From Fallopia convolvulus (Eukaryota > Streptophyta > Magnoliopsida > Caryophyllales > Polygonaceae): DNA of 64,000 nucleotides. Shown here one piece after another: positions 54,399-63,720 of this stretch. The translations under genes and the position numbers were made by a program. Position 1 is the first letter of the stretch. Every line of letters begins with the position of its first letter. The stretch lies in contig OZ024724.1 in NCBI GenBank assembly GCA_964016875.1, forward strand, positions 35,921,786-35,985,785. The letters run 5' to 3'. The notes under the pieces were generated by a model, which did not search any database, was not told the origin of the DNA, and saw only the letters and a list, made by a program, of their open reading frames with translations.

Positions 54399-55539
54399 TG
54401 ATAGGCGTGAAATGGTCGTGCAAATCACGGCTATGCAAAAGAGTCCTAACAACCTAAAGACTGTAGTCTTAGGGAAGTAAGGGTCGAATCCACAGGGGGA
54501 GATTTATCTTTCCATGTAAATTTTGTGTCAATTAAAGTAAAAGGGTTTTTAGAACTAAACTAACTATTGAGCATACAAAAACTAGCAAAGCAAATAAAGT
54601 TTGGATTTTTATCAATTTAAGGAAACACTTAGTCAACCAGAGATCCACATTCGTATGACAAGTTGATCATCGATTCACTCAATATCGCATGCATATGGAA
54701 TTCCAATTCCTTTTCAAAGATAATTAATAGCACAACCAGATACTATCAATCCTAACTAATTGAATAACCCTGAAACTATCAAGATTCAATTAAAAAGTAG
54801 CATTAAGAATAGGAATATAACCAGGATACAAATCTAGCATAAAACAACCAGCTTTTATACTAGAATGCAATTTAACTCTCTTCTGCAATAGACTAGCACA
54901 ACCAGATACTAGTGCAATGCAGTTTGCTACTACGAAATAGAGAAACTCAACCAGTAATTTCTCTAGATCTAGCAATTGAGATTCAATAACAACAACCCTA
55001 GAAATTGCTGAAATCAATCACATAAACAATTCAATCGAGAGAGTAAAATAATTCCATGCAATAGATAAAGAGTAGAAATCTCACAACTGAAAGTCAAACG
55101 ATGCTTCAAACTGTCTGACTAAGCAAAAGGGCTTAGTTCTCCATGAAAGCTAAAAACTCTGAATGGAAAATACGATAATAATGTCTGAATGAGAGATGCA
55201 ACTCTCTAAAACCTAATATATCAAACTAGGTCTAAAAAGTCTATCCAAAAATACATATATCTCGGATCAAAGCTGACATAGGAAGAACCAATGGAAATAA
55301 AACACGTGTCGCTCAATAGATCTCCGCGTCGGCAGGGGCGGCGGGTGCCGCCGGTCTGGCGGCGGGTGCCGCCAGCAGCAAAACGCCGGTCTTCATCTTC
55401 TCTTCAATTCAGCTCCAAAAACTCCAATAATATGTATCTTCGGGTCTTCTTCTTCCTAGTTGTAGATAGCATATAAAATACCTAAAAACACCATAAAGTC
55501 ATGCTAAAACTCCTCCTAAATACACAATATAATTGTGTA
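54399..55539 (-). repeat. Gypsy 3 3' LTR
   Basis: About 1141 bp ending CGCCTATCA at 54399. The 5' end reads TACACAATTA after TTTGATA, where TG is expected. Two GGCGGC-GGGT-GCCGCC palindromes at 55337-55352 and 55358-55373. The middle shares the AT-rich Athila LTR blocks with gypsy 1. Confidence 0.8.
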
Positions 55540-55562
55540 TATCAAACTCCTCCACACTTGAA
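55540..55562 (-). promoter_or_regulatory. Gypsy 3 polypurine tract
   Basis: Minus strand AAGTGTGGAGGAGTTTGATA directly before the LTR, the same TTTGATA end as gypsy 1. Confidence 0.75.
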
Positions 55563-56028
55563 TCTCACTTGTCCCTGAGTGACTCAGAAAACTATCACTC
55601 ATAAAATCTATAATCCCCAAATCATCAAAATGCAAGGAAGCTTACAAAGAGGAATAAACGCATTCTCATGCAAGCTCAACACCACACCTAATCAAAAAAA
55701 TATAGCAAATAAGCTCCAACTACCTACCCTACTCAACATCAACATAAGTGAGCAAATCATCATCAACATCAAAGCAACATAATGCTCAACTCAAACCACC
55801 AAACAATCCTCAATATCCATCAAAACATCAAACATCATACCACCAAAAACTAACCACTAATAAGTCCATAAAAAACACCAATAAAGAGAGTGAAAATCTC
55901 CATAAAGCTACACCTTATACCTCCAAGTGAAAACCTACCCAAAACACTCCTATACTCCACTTCTTATGTCGCCTGCGCCGGTAAAAAAAAAATAGTCCTA
56001 AAACTCTTTTTTCTTTCACTCATTTTGC
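55563..56028 (-). other. Gypsy 3 3' untranslated region
   Basis: AC-rich on the plus strand (CAACATC, AACCAC words) without coding signal. Lies between the hairpins and the polypurine tract. Confidence 0.55.
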
Positions 56029-56056
56029 TTAGGCGCCTTTTCAGGTTTTCACCTAA
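56029..56056 (-). other. Gypsy 3 3' hairpin B (GAAA-tetraloop RNA motif)
   Basis: Minus strand TTAGGTG-AAAA-CCT-GAAA-AGG-CGCCTAA. A 7-bp outer stem and a 3-bp apical stem in which one C-G pair of gypsy 1 is replaced by U-A. Confidence 0.68.
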
Positions 56057-56156
56057 CACTCTCATTTCATTTTTCAATAATGGACTCACCAACTCACACC
56101 ACTCGGAATCTATTTTTGCCAAGGCCTAGTGCCTGCCAGATTACCTGCTTATTACC

Positions 56157-56184
56157 TAGACCGCCCTTTCGGGTTTTCAGCCTA
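56157..56184 (-). other. Gypsy 3 3' hairpin A (GAAA-tetraloop RNA motif)
   Basis: Minus strand TAGGCTG-AAAA-CCC-GAAA-GGG-CGGTCTA. A 7-bp outer stem with two G-U pairs. About 100 nt upstream of hairpin B. Confidence 0.66.
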
Positions 56185-56359
56185 TCCCAGGATTTTATTT
56201 GCCTTTTTTTCAATTTTTATGGCTCTTTTTTTTAATTTTAATTTTTTTTTATAGCATATCAATAATAATATAATTCCAACTCCCCCACACTTAAAACACA
56301 CATTGTCCTCAATGTAGTAAAGACAAGATAAAATAAAGGGGAAGTAAAGAATAATATCA

Positions 56360-57671
56360 CTACTGATCAGATGGCGGTGGTGGATAGTCAGGATATGAGG
56401 GATAAGCGGGCCAAACTCCCTGGAAAAACTGAGCCTGCTGTTGAAAATAGCTAGTCTGCTGCTGGAAAAACTGAGACTGATCCTGATGGAACTGATGGAT
56501 CCGATCTATAGAAGTAGACAAAGTAGACTGCTGAGTAAACATCTCATCCTGACGGACGGAAAGCTGACGCATCTGGCGCATCATATCATCCTGCCAGCTC
56601 AAACCAGTGTCAACTCCAGAAGTAGGAGGAATACTCATACCAGGAACATCCTCATGCATAACTGTGTCGTCCTGAGGAAAAGTCTCTAGAATAGTCGCTG
56701 GAGCAGATGGTGGGACTGCCTGTGGAGCAGCAGAAGTAGAAGGACCAGAACCTCCAACCCGCACGGATAACTGACGCAGATCAAAATGATGATACTCAAA
56801 TCCAAAGGGCAACTCAGCAATAGGCAACAGAATCCGAGAAATACCCGTGGGTGGACCAAATAAATAATAAAATCTGCCTCTATCCTCAGAAAGATATCCA
56901 ACATTCCTCAGATGCCTAATATCACAAGTAAAGGTAGGAGATAGTTGCTGAGATGCTGGAGGAAAAGGAATGTTCAGGAACTCCCCCAAAATAGAAATCA
57001 TCCCACCAATACCAATCTTGCACTTCTTCTGACCCCTGCACTTCTTGCAGCTAGCAAGGAACTGAGCTCTCCAGTCTCTGATAAGATCGCATGATGGTGT
57101 GAAACTCCACATAGTCTCTAAATCAGTGTAAGAGACCTTATTTGCCTCAGTCTGGCCATAAAAAGCCATCCTAATTATCTTATGACAAATACGCAGGCAA
57201 GGATGAGACCACTTGTAATTCTTTTCCCCCCCCTTTGGGATCAAAAGAAGGAAAACCTGTAGTCCCATACCAGAAAATCAACTCATCCTCAGTAGCATTC
57301 CAAAGGGTAGAGTCAGAGGGCTGCTTGGAAATACCAAATGCCTCCTCAAGGCTAGCATAAGTTAAGACATGTACTGAACCTCCTAGCTGAAAAGAAATTC
57401 TCCCATTCTCATGGTCATCCTCTAAAGTAATCAGAAACTCCCTAGTCCAGGCCGAGAATGTGGGAGCACTCTTAAAGAAAAAATTACCCAATCCAGCATG
57501 GGTCAACATCTGCCTAGTACAACTCTCCAATCCTAGCTGCCTCATAGTAACGGGATCAAAAAATAAAGTAGAGACAATCTCCCGTCCCTCAATAATCTTC
57601 CTCCGAGCCTCATGGATCTCGGAGGTAGCGGATCTAGAACTCATAGCACGCTTCCTAGAACTCATAATCAA
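56360..57671 (-). pseudogene. Gypsy 3 ORF3 (putative plant transposon protein), one frameshift
   Basis: The first part (57671-57180) starts MIMSSRKRAMSSRSATSE and includes IVSTLFFDPVTMRQLG, then WTREFLITLEDDHENGRISF and LTYASLEEAFGI. A length change in a C run at about 57224-57233 shifts the frame. The second part (57268-56360) continues with KWSHPCLRICHKIIRMAFYGQ, a Cys-rich KKCRGQKKCKIGIGG and a Gln/Phe-rich coiled-coil tail (QFFQQQTSYFQQQAQFF), ending PPPPSDQ. About 430 residues in all. It is the best-preserved ORF3 in the window. Function unknown; no membrane segment is evident, which argues against a classic envelope. Confidence 0.82.
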
Positions 57672-57745
57672 CAGTAGGAACTCGAAATGGGCAGAAAAGA
57701 GGAGCTAGATGCCAGAAGCGGATCTAGAACTCATAGCACGCTTCC
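57627..57745. repeat. 29-bp direct repeat at the gypsy 3 / ARM gene junction
   Basis: AGCGGATCTAGAACTCATAG plus nine more bases occurs at 57627-57655 (inside ORF3) and 57717-57745 (at the junction), 90 bp apart. Confidence 0.9.
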
Positions 57746-58115
57746 ATAGAAGGCTCTTATCATGCCAGATGCGAATCTCTCCCTGAATCGAGAACACGGT
57801 GTTATAGATCTGATACTCCATAAGCCGGCGGAAGACAAAGGAGCGCAGGGAATAGGATTGGGAGGATTTGAGCTTGTTGATTAGGGTTTTAAGGTGGGCG
57901 AGGAGGTAGGTTAGATTTAGCAGATCTGGAAATTGGGGGAAAATAGTGGATGAATTGGATTCCAATTCCAAAAGGGATGTGAAGGCGGGAGAGTTAGGAC
58001 CGAGAGGGAGGTAAAGGGATTTGGATTGGAGATCCTCCGATGATTTTCGGAGACATTCGAGAAGGGATAGTACCAGCGACAACTGATTCTGACTGCTCTC
58101 TTCATGTTCGGCCAT

Positions 58116-58900
58116 GGGTGTACGAAGACATGAAAAAAGGTTTATACTTTAACTAGAGCATGCGCAGCCGAGAATCAAAATCGATCGCGTAGCGGCCATT
58201 AACGTGAGAGATCCTTCAGGTTTCAACTACCAGTCCCGTGAAAAAAAAGCGGAGAAGCCAACTACCAGCGGTTTGACTGGCGCCAAAATTTTAATTCTTC
58301 TTCAAAAATTGTAATAAAATACGCAAAAGCCTTACTCTGCAAACTACGGAGTATATAGTCAATGAAATTTAATTTGCATTAACAAAAGATGCAAACTGTT
58401 TAATCAATGAAGTTAGCATTAACAAAAGAAACTTCGTTGTAATATATAAAGAATACTAGTTTGTACGGGAATACATATTCTAGATGATCTTCCTATCTAT
58501 CATGTAAAGAATACTAGTATGTATTCCCGTACTTTGTAAGGTTTCAAATTATGTAAAAAAAATATTCTAATGATCTTCCTATCTATCATAAAACGATTCT
58601 ATTTAAAAATAAAATAAATATTCTAGACTTTAATTTGTATGATAGCATAAAAAAATATCCTAATGACCTTCCTATCTACCATATCCAAAAATAAAAGATT
58701 GTTTGATAATGGAATTTTCTATCCTATATTCTAAAAACATGAATAAGAATTTATCATATCCAAAAATAAAAGATTATTTTAATACAAAAAAGGGTGTGGT
58801 GATCCAATCTAAAAGTGACATGTGTCATTTAATAATTTTTTTAACCTCCGCTTTAGGTTATAGTTATGATATGATATAATCAATCTACCTTTTCTTTTGT
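58116..58900. other. ARM-gene upstream region, AT-rich
   Basis: No coding signal. Internal near-repeats such as GATCTTCCTATCTATCAT at about 58488, 58572 and 58660 suggest local duplication. The ARM gene promoter should lie here. Confidence 0.45.
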
Positions 58901-60561
58901 TAGGTAAGAATTCAGTTTGTCGGCCAGGTCTGGTAAACTCGAGAGGTTGAGTAAATGGTGGTGGAAAACCGACACAAAACACGATAAGGAGTACAACTGT
59001 AGAAGAAAAGGCACTTGTAGTAGGAGAAGTGAGGGGCTAAAGAACAATGTCTTTAGCAATTGGTTCAAAGGCGTACAAATATGTTGAAGTGGACTACTAA
59101 CGTTGCCTCCACCGGGATGAAGAATCTTCAACAGTCTCGAGAACGTCCATGCGACCGCACCAATCACAAACAAGTTACACCCAATCCAGACCAAATCTCA
59201 AAATCGTATACACCGTGCACGAGACAACCTGCCAAAAAGAACAAGAGCAACAACACCCAAACATACCCCCTCCCCAAAAGCCAACAGACAAACTCGCCAG
59301 AAGACGAGGCCCATAGTAAGAGGAGAAAGAGGCCAAATCCAACCTATACATTTCAAAAGAAGACCACGTGAACCTTCAAATTGGGCCTCAACCTAACAAG
59401 TAGCCCAAGGCTACAAGAGATCTCACTAAAATATATCAAAACAACGATCAAAACACAAACGGAGGCAATAAGTTGAATCCTAACAGCCACGTCAGCCAAA
59501 CACAATGACCACCAAATGAGCCGAAGGGCAACGCAAGGAAACACAAGCGTTAAATAGGAGAATTTGAACCAGAGCCGGAAAACAAGTGACAGTCTAAAGC
59601 CAACCAAAGTCCACACAAGCAATTAGGCCGCATCCGAACTGGTCTTTTACAATGCATAATTCGATACACTGAAATTGCAACAGATTTCTCAAAAGAGGCA
59701 AACCACACGAGAGAGAAAAACCAACGAGCAAGTTCGGCGATGGGACGTCGTCGACGACCACCAGAGGAAACAACGCCTTCTCGGCGAGGCATATTTGAAA
59801 CCTTATCAAAGGTAGAAAACTTAAAAACTCATAATCTAGATCTGATAACGAGAAAAAACGAAACTAGAAAAGCTAAGCATAGAGAAAGGAACATAGACTA
59901 AGAGATTAAAAGGTTGATAATAAGGCTGTGACAATAAGGTCATAATTTGGGCATAAAAACCCCGGATACAGATCCAAGACAAGGGATAACAAATCCTTTC
60001 TGCCGAGAGAAATTTTCATCAGTTAGAACAATCCAGTTACCAACAAACGAAGATAAAGATTTGATATATATTCATAAAGGCTGATTACTTGTATGAAGTT
60101 TTACTATATTATATTAACTATGCAATAAAAAATCTAAAATTTTAATCATAATTATGGTATTGATGACAAAAAATAAAAATTTACCATATAGAAGATTACT
60201 TGTCTTTAAATTCCAATTTTGTAAGTTTTTTCTAGATAGTGATATTGTAATTTGTAAGGTCTTGTTTGGTTCAATAAGAGAAGTTAAATTCCCGGGAACT
60301 TGGTTATTATTTCTTAGGAATTGAAAGATCTTGGCCCTACACGTGTCCCGGTGAACAGTCGGGAATCTCGGAAGATGGATGGAAAAAGATCTCAAAATCC
60401 CACTCCAGATTATTTCGATATTTTTAGGGCTATTGTTAGGACTGGACCTTCAGTGGCCCATTTCGCAGATGGCCCAAGAACTCCGTGAAGAGCTGAAGCC
60501 CGTCTAACTCATCTTTACGAAGAAACTCATTTAGCAGGGAAGTAGAAACAGAAAGGAGGAG
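58901..60561. other. Unassigned sequence
   Basis: Several short open stretches on both strands without motifs. 59060-59820 is relatively GC-rich and low in stops on the minus strand, and could be a decayed LINE leader or gene piece. I cannot name it. Confidence 0.35.
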
Positions 60562-61107
60562 TGGGATGTGTTCCCACATCGAACATAAAGACCAAAATCC
60601 ACTAGCATGTAAAGAAGGGTGAATCCCTACCCATTGGCTTAAACTTTTGGGTTAGAAGATGGATCCCGACTTAATATGCTGAGAGGTAAAAATTCCCAAC
60701 AAGTCACCTGATTATTTCATTCCCTAGAATATAACATGGTATCAAAGCATGTTCGGTCTGGGTTCGGTTTTCCTGTTATAAAAAACGGCTGTATAGCTAA
60801 AAGAGAATGAGATGCTAATAACCCGTCAAAAATAAAAATACGGGCTAGCTATAAAGAGATTGAGATGTTAGACCCGTCAAAAAAATGTTCAAACACTAAC
60901 TAGGCCCGACTAGTTACCACTTGAGGGGGCGTGTTGGAGAAATCCCACATCGAACATAAAGACCAAAATCCACTAGCAAATAAAGAAGGGTGAATCCCTA
61001 CCCATTGGCTTAAGCTTTTGGGTTAGAAGGTGGATCCCGACTTTATATGCTAAGTAGTAAAAATTCCCAACACATCACCCATTTTTTTTAGTCCCCGAAA
61101 TCTAACA
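60562..61107 (+). mobile_element. TRIM element (terminal-repeat retrotransposon in miniature)
   Basis: Two direct repeats (60562-60736 and 60932-61107, about 175 bp, sharing CCCACATCGAACATAAAGAC) flank a 195-bp interior. The left repeat is followed directly by TGGTATCAAAGC (60737-60748), a tRNA-Met-type primer site, and the right one is preceded by TTGAGGGGGCG, a polypurine tract. It has no coding capacity. No clear target duplication. Confidence 0.82.
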
Positions 61108-61416
61108 GAATGAATGACGGAAGAGCGTGGCAAACCGCCGGCTAGATCATGTGAGATAACCGCTAGGAAACGGGCGACATGGGATGAAAATGTAATGAGG
61201 GTTGACTAAAAAAGATCATGTAATATCGGGCATTGAAAGTACTTTTGTAAACTGAAAAACATCAAAAGAAAAACACTCTTCGTTAATTAAAAAGAGTCAA
61301 ACAAAGTAAAACAATGGGTTGAGCTCTACCTAAATTTGGAGTGATCTCCAAATCCCCAAATCCATTTACTTTCCTTTTCTTTTTTCTTTTATTATATAAT
61401 TTAATGGATAAATTAA
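61108..61416. other. Intergenic sequence
   Basis: No coding signal. Contains GGAGTGATCTCCAAAT at about 61339, a word related to 62010-62030 that may be part of a MITE-like terminal sequence. Confidence 0.4.
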
Positions 61417-61640
61417 TTAAAAAGATTCAAACAAAGGATAAATTAATTTAATGGATAAATCACGATTAACAATTCGATGACCCATGAGAGAACCACCCCG
61501 ACCTCCTCTTGAACTTTGGCTAGATTGAGCTTTTTCTTCCATTTGAGCAAGTAAAAATTCTTCATATTCATCGTCAATAGTTTCATCATCATCCATGAAT
61601 GTATCAATGAGATAACGACTACCCAATTGAACAACAAGCC
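61417..61640 (-). pseudogene. PIF/Harbinger transposase-like N-terminal fragment
   Basis: Minus frame SRYLIDTFMDDDETIDDEYEEFLLAQ then SSRGGRGGSLMGHRIVNRDLS. The acidic lead followed by an Arg/Gly-Ser...Gly-His-x-x-x-Asn-Arg-Asp motif is typical of the N-terminus of plant Harbinger nucleases (ALP1/HARBI1-like). The catalytic domain is missing. Confidence 0.6.
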
Positions 61641-62730
61641 ATAAAATTTATTTTTCAAATTGAGATAAAATGAGAGTAATGATTGTGTGAATGAAATAAC
61701 AAAAATGTTGATATTTTATTAGCAAAAATGTAAGTGTTTTATTTCCTTATTAATCAAATAACAAATAATTTATGATTTATTAAATTAGGAATTTAGAATA
61801 TTTTTATTCCTTATAAGTCAAATAACAAATAAATTATCAATTACTAAATTAAAATTATAAAATATTTTTATTTCCTTAAAAATCGAATAACAAATTATTA
61901 TCATTTATTAGGTTAATATTCTATAATATTTTTTTTATGTAAGATAATATGTAATTAGTTATTGTAATTTATATGGTAAAAAATTAAAGTATTAAATACA
62001 CACATATAGTGATCTCCAAAATAGAGAATCTATTGGAGTTGTGTTGGATTTTTTTGGAGAATATGACAATTGATTCTCCATTTTGGAGAAAGTTATGGAA
62101 AAATTGTTGGGCTTGCTCTTAGACCATCTCCAACAGCTTCCTCATATTATGAAGAAGTGTGTTTTTGGATAACTAGTTTTACCTGTCGTACCATGTACGA
62201 CTACGATTCGATATTTTTTAAATATTATAAATAAGACATTAATAAATAAATAAATAAAAATAAAATATAAACTTTAACATAAGTAATTTATTGTTCGTAG
62301 AATGTAAATAATTTTTTAATCAAATATTATATTCTTCCTATTTTATTACTTTTCATGTACGTAAATTTAGAGTTTATCAAATATTTCAATATCTATCATA
62401 TATTTTATTATCCATTTTTATTAATTTTAAAAATTTTAACTATTTATAATTAATTTTTTATAAAATAAAATCACTATATTTCTATAAATAAATTCGTCAA
62501 AAGATATATGATAAAATATTTATATTTATTTTAAAATATTTAAATATTTTATCATTAATTTTAAATACTTGTATAAGGAAGCTTTCAAAAAATATTGTTA
62601 TACTAAATAGATATTTTTCTGATGTTAGAGATAAATTCAAATAGTTAAAAAGAATTTATTAAAAAGAAGTTATAATAATAGAAATAAAAATTAATTTTGT
62701 AAATATGAGGGGGGCTAGAATCGTTCTAGT
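61641..62730. other. Very AT-rich sequence with MITE-like pieces
   Basis: No coding signal. 62005-62135 contains GATCTCCAAAAT, TTGATTCTCCATTTTGGAGA and CCATCTCCAACAGC, words common in Harbinger-type MITEs, but no paired ends could be defined. Confidence 0.4.
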
Positions 62731-63006
62731 GGCTTGAAAAGGTACAACTTTAATATATAGTTATATATATTAGGCGATTTTACAGTAATACACCAACTAA
62801 AAATGTTTATTGCAAAATGACCATGTTATACTGAAATAGCATTCGGATACCCACGTGGGCATCTTTGCTATAAAACGATCCTTAATAAATCTATTTTCAA
62901 ATAAAGAAAAAATTATGTTTTTGATTTATGAGTTTTAACTTCCGATTCGCAACTAAACTGTGAAGATCGATGAAAATTGAAAAGGAAATTCGTAGTACGG
63001 TACTCA

Positions 63007-63104
63007 CCGTACCACTTGGAGAGCTCATCATCGACGGTAGAGACGGCGGCAACCTTGGATTTGGGTGGAGGAGCGGCCGCCTTCTTCTTACCAAAGAGAG
63101 CGCC
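63007..63104 (-). pseudogene. LHCB5: Lhcb5 (CP26 antenna protein) exon fragment
   Basis: Minus strand ALFGKKKAAAPPPKSKVAAV then STVDDELSKWYG, followed by GTGAGT at the exon end. This corresponds to the region around the transit-peptide cleavage site of the minor photosystem II antenna CP26. The sequence before it (SDSEIEGSEAVEGG) differs from the usual transit peptide and is part of an inverted duplication. The rest of the gene is absent. A captured genomic piece, intron start included. Confidence 0.65.
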
Positions 63105-63720
63105 ACCTTCGACTGCTTCGCTTCCTTCAATCTCCGAGTCCGACCACCGCAATCCGGCACGGCGGCACGACGGATTTTGCAGTAATAATCCTAGTCAGCA
63201 AACACCGCCTTCTCTCCGGCGCTGGTCGCGAGCGTTGCTAATCCACGTATTCCGATTTGTCAAATTCGACTGAAACCCTAATTCCCCCTCCGATCGTTTC
63301 CGGATCTGATCGCTTCACTAAAAAATGATCGGGTCACCGATAAATTACTCTGTTCGCGTGTCCGATCCCTAATTTCTATCGTTGATTCACGCTTGATTTG
63401 TTCTCATGGACGTGGAGAATTCAGAAAACAAGAGGGTCTTCCAACGGCTAGGCACGACGACCAACCGAACCCACCATTAGTTCCAAGGCCAGCAAGCAAA
63501 GGTTTGTTACTACTGGCAAGCTGGCCGCTACAGTAGAAATCCTTGAACTTCCTCCACGGGGATCCGGTGGCGTCTTCTTCGAGTTCTTTCAATGGCGGTG
63601 GGGTTGGCGTCACAGCGTCATCCAAACGGCCGCATAGTTTAGGCGGTGGCACCATCCCGGATTGCGGTGGTCGGACTCAGAGATTGAAGGAGGAGAAACC
63701 GTCGAAGGCTGCGCAAATTT
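63100..63720. repeat. Inverted duplication within the captured segment
   Basis: About 65 bp at 63100-63165 recurs inverted at 63655-63720 (GATTGCGGTGGTCGGACTC is shared by the minus strand of the first and the plus strand of the second), with a few mismatches. Confidence 0.8.
63404..63655 (-). other. Open stretch of unknown origin in the captured segment
   Basis: 83 codons, MVPPPKLCGRLDDAVTPTPP and on, with a Trp-rich LEEDATGSPWRKFKDFY segment. No family recognised. It overlaps the inverted repeat region and may be another captured host exon. Confidence 0.3.

Larger units (their letters stand above)
54399..57745 (-). mobile_element. Ty3/gypsy element 3 (Athila-type), 3' half: ORF3, hairpins, 3' LTR
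   Basis: Minus strand: ORF3 57671-56360, two hairpins, a polypurine tract and an LTR ending TATCA at 54399. Gag, protease, pol and the 5' LTR are missing. The right end at 57745 coincides with a 29-bp repeat. Low decay (a single frameshift in ORF3) suggests a young insertion. Confidence 0.82.
53738..58115 (-). pseudogene. ARM-repeat protein gene (U-box-like N-terminal helical domain), broken by gypsy 3
   Basis: The N-terminal piece starts at ATG 58115 (MAEHEESSQNQLSLVLSLLE) and runs to about 57746 with YQIYNTVFSIQGEIRIWHDKSLLW, typical of the helical N-terminal domain of plant ARM/U-box proteins. The C-terminal piece (54398-53738) reads SLCDDSCPPTVRENSAMVIATLGRF through ARM-like helices (IQKTVMNCIFEMGCFSRKEVIDTLLECGLIEKLV), an acidic linker and a stop at 53738. 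Between them lies gypsy 3 (54399-57745). The middle ARM repeats are not in the window, so a host exon segment was lost as well. No U-box is visible. Such proteins are usually protein-interaction scaffolds. Confidence 0.7.

Noticed and set aside
56360..57671. ORF3 as a retroviral envelope
   Set aside because: No signal peptide or transmembrane segment is visible. It fits the plant transposon ORF3 family of unknown function.
59060..59810. Overlapping open stretches on both strands
   Set aside because: No motif in any frame. The low stop density follows from base composition; origin not established.
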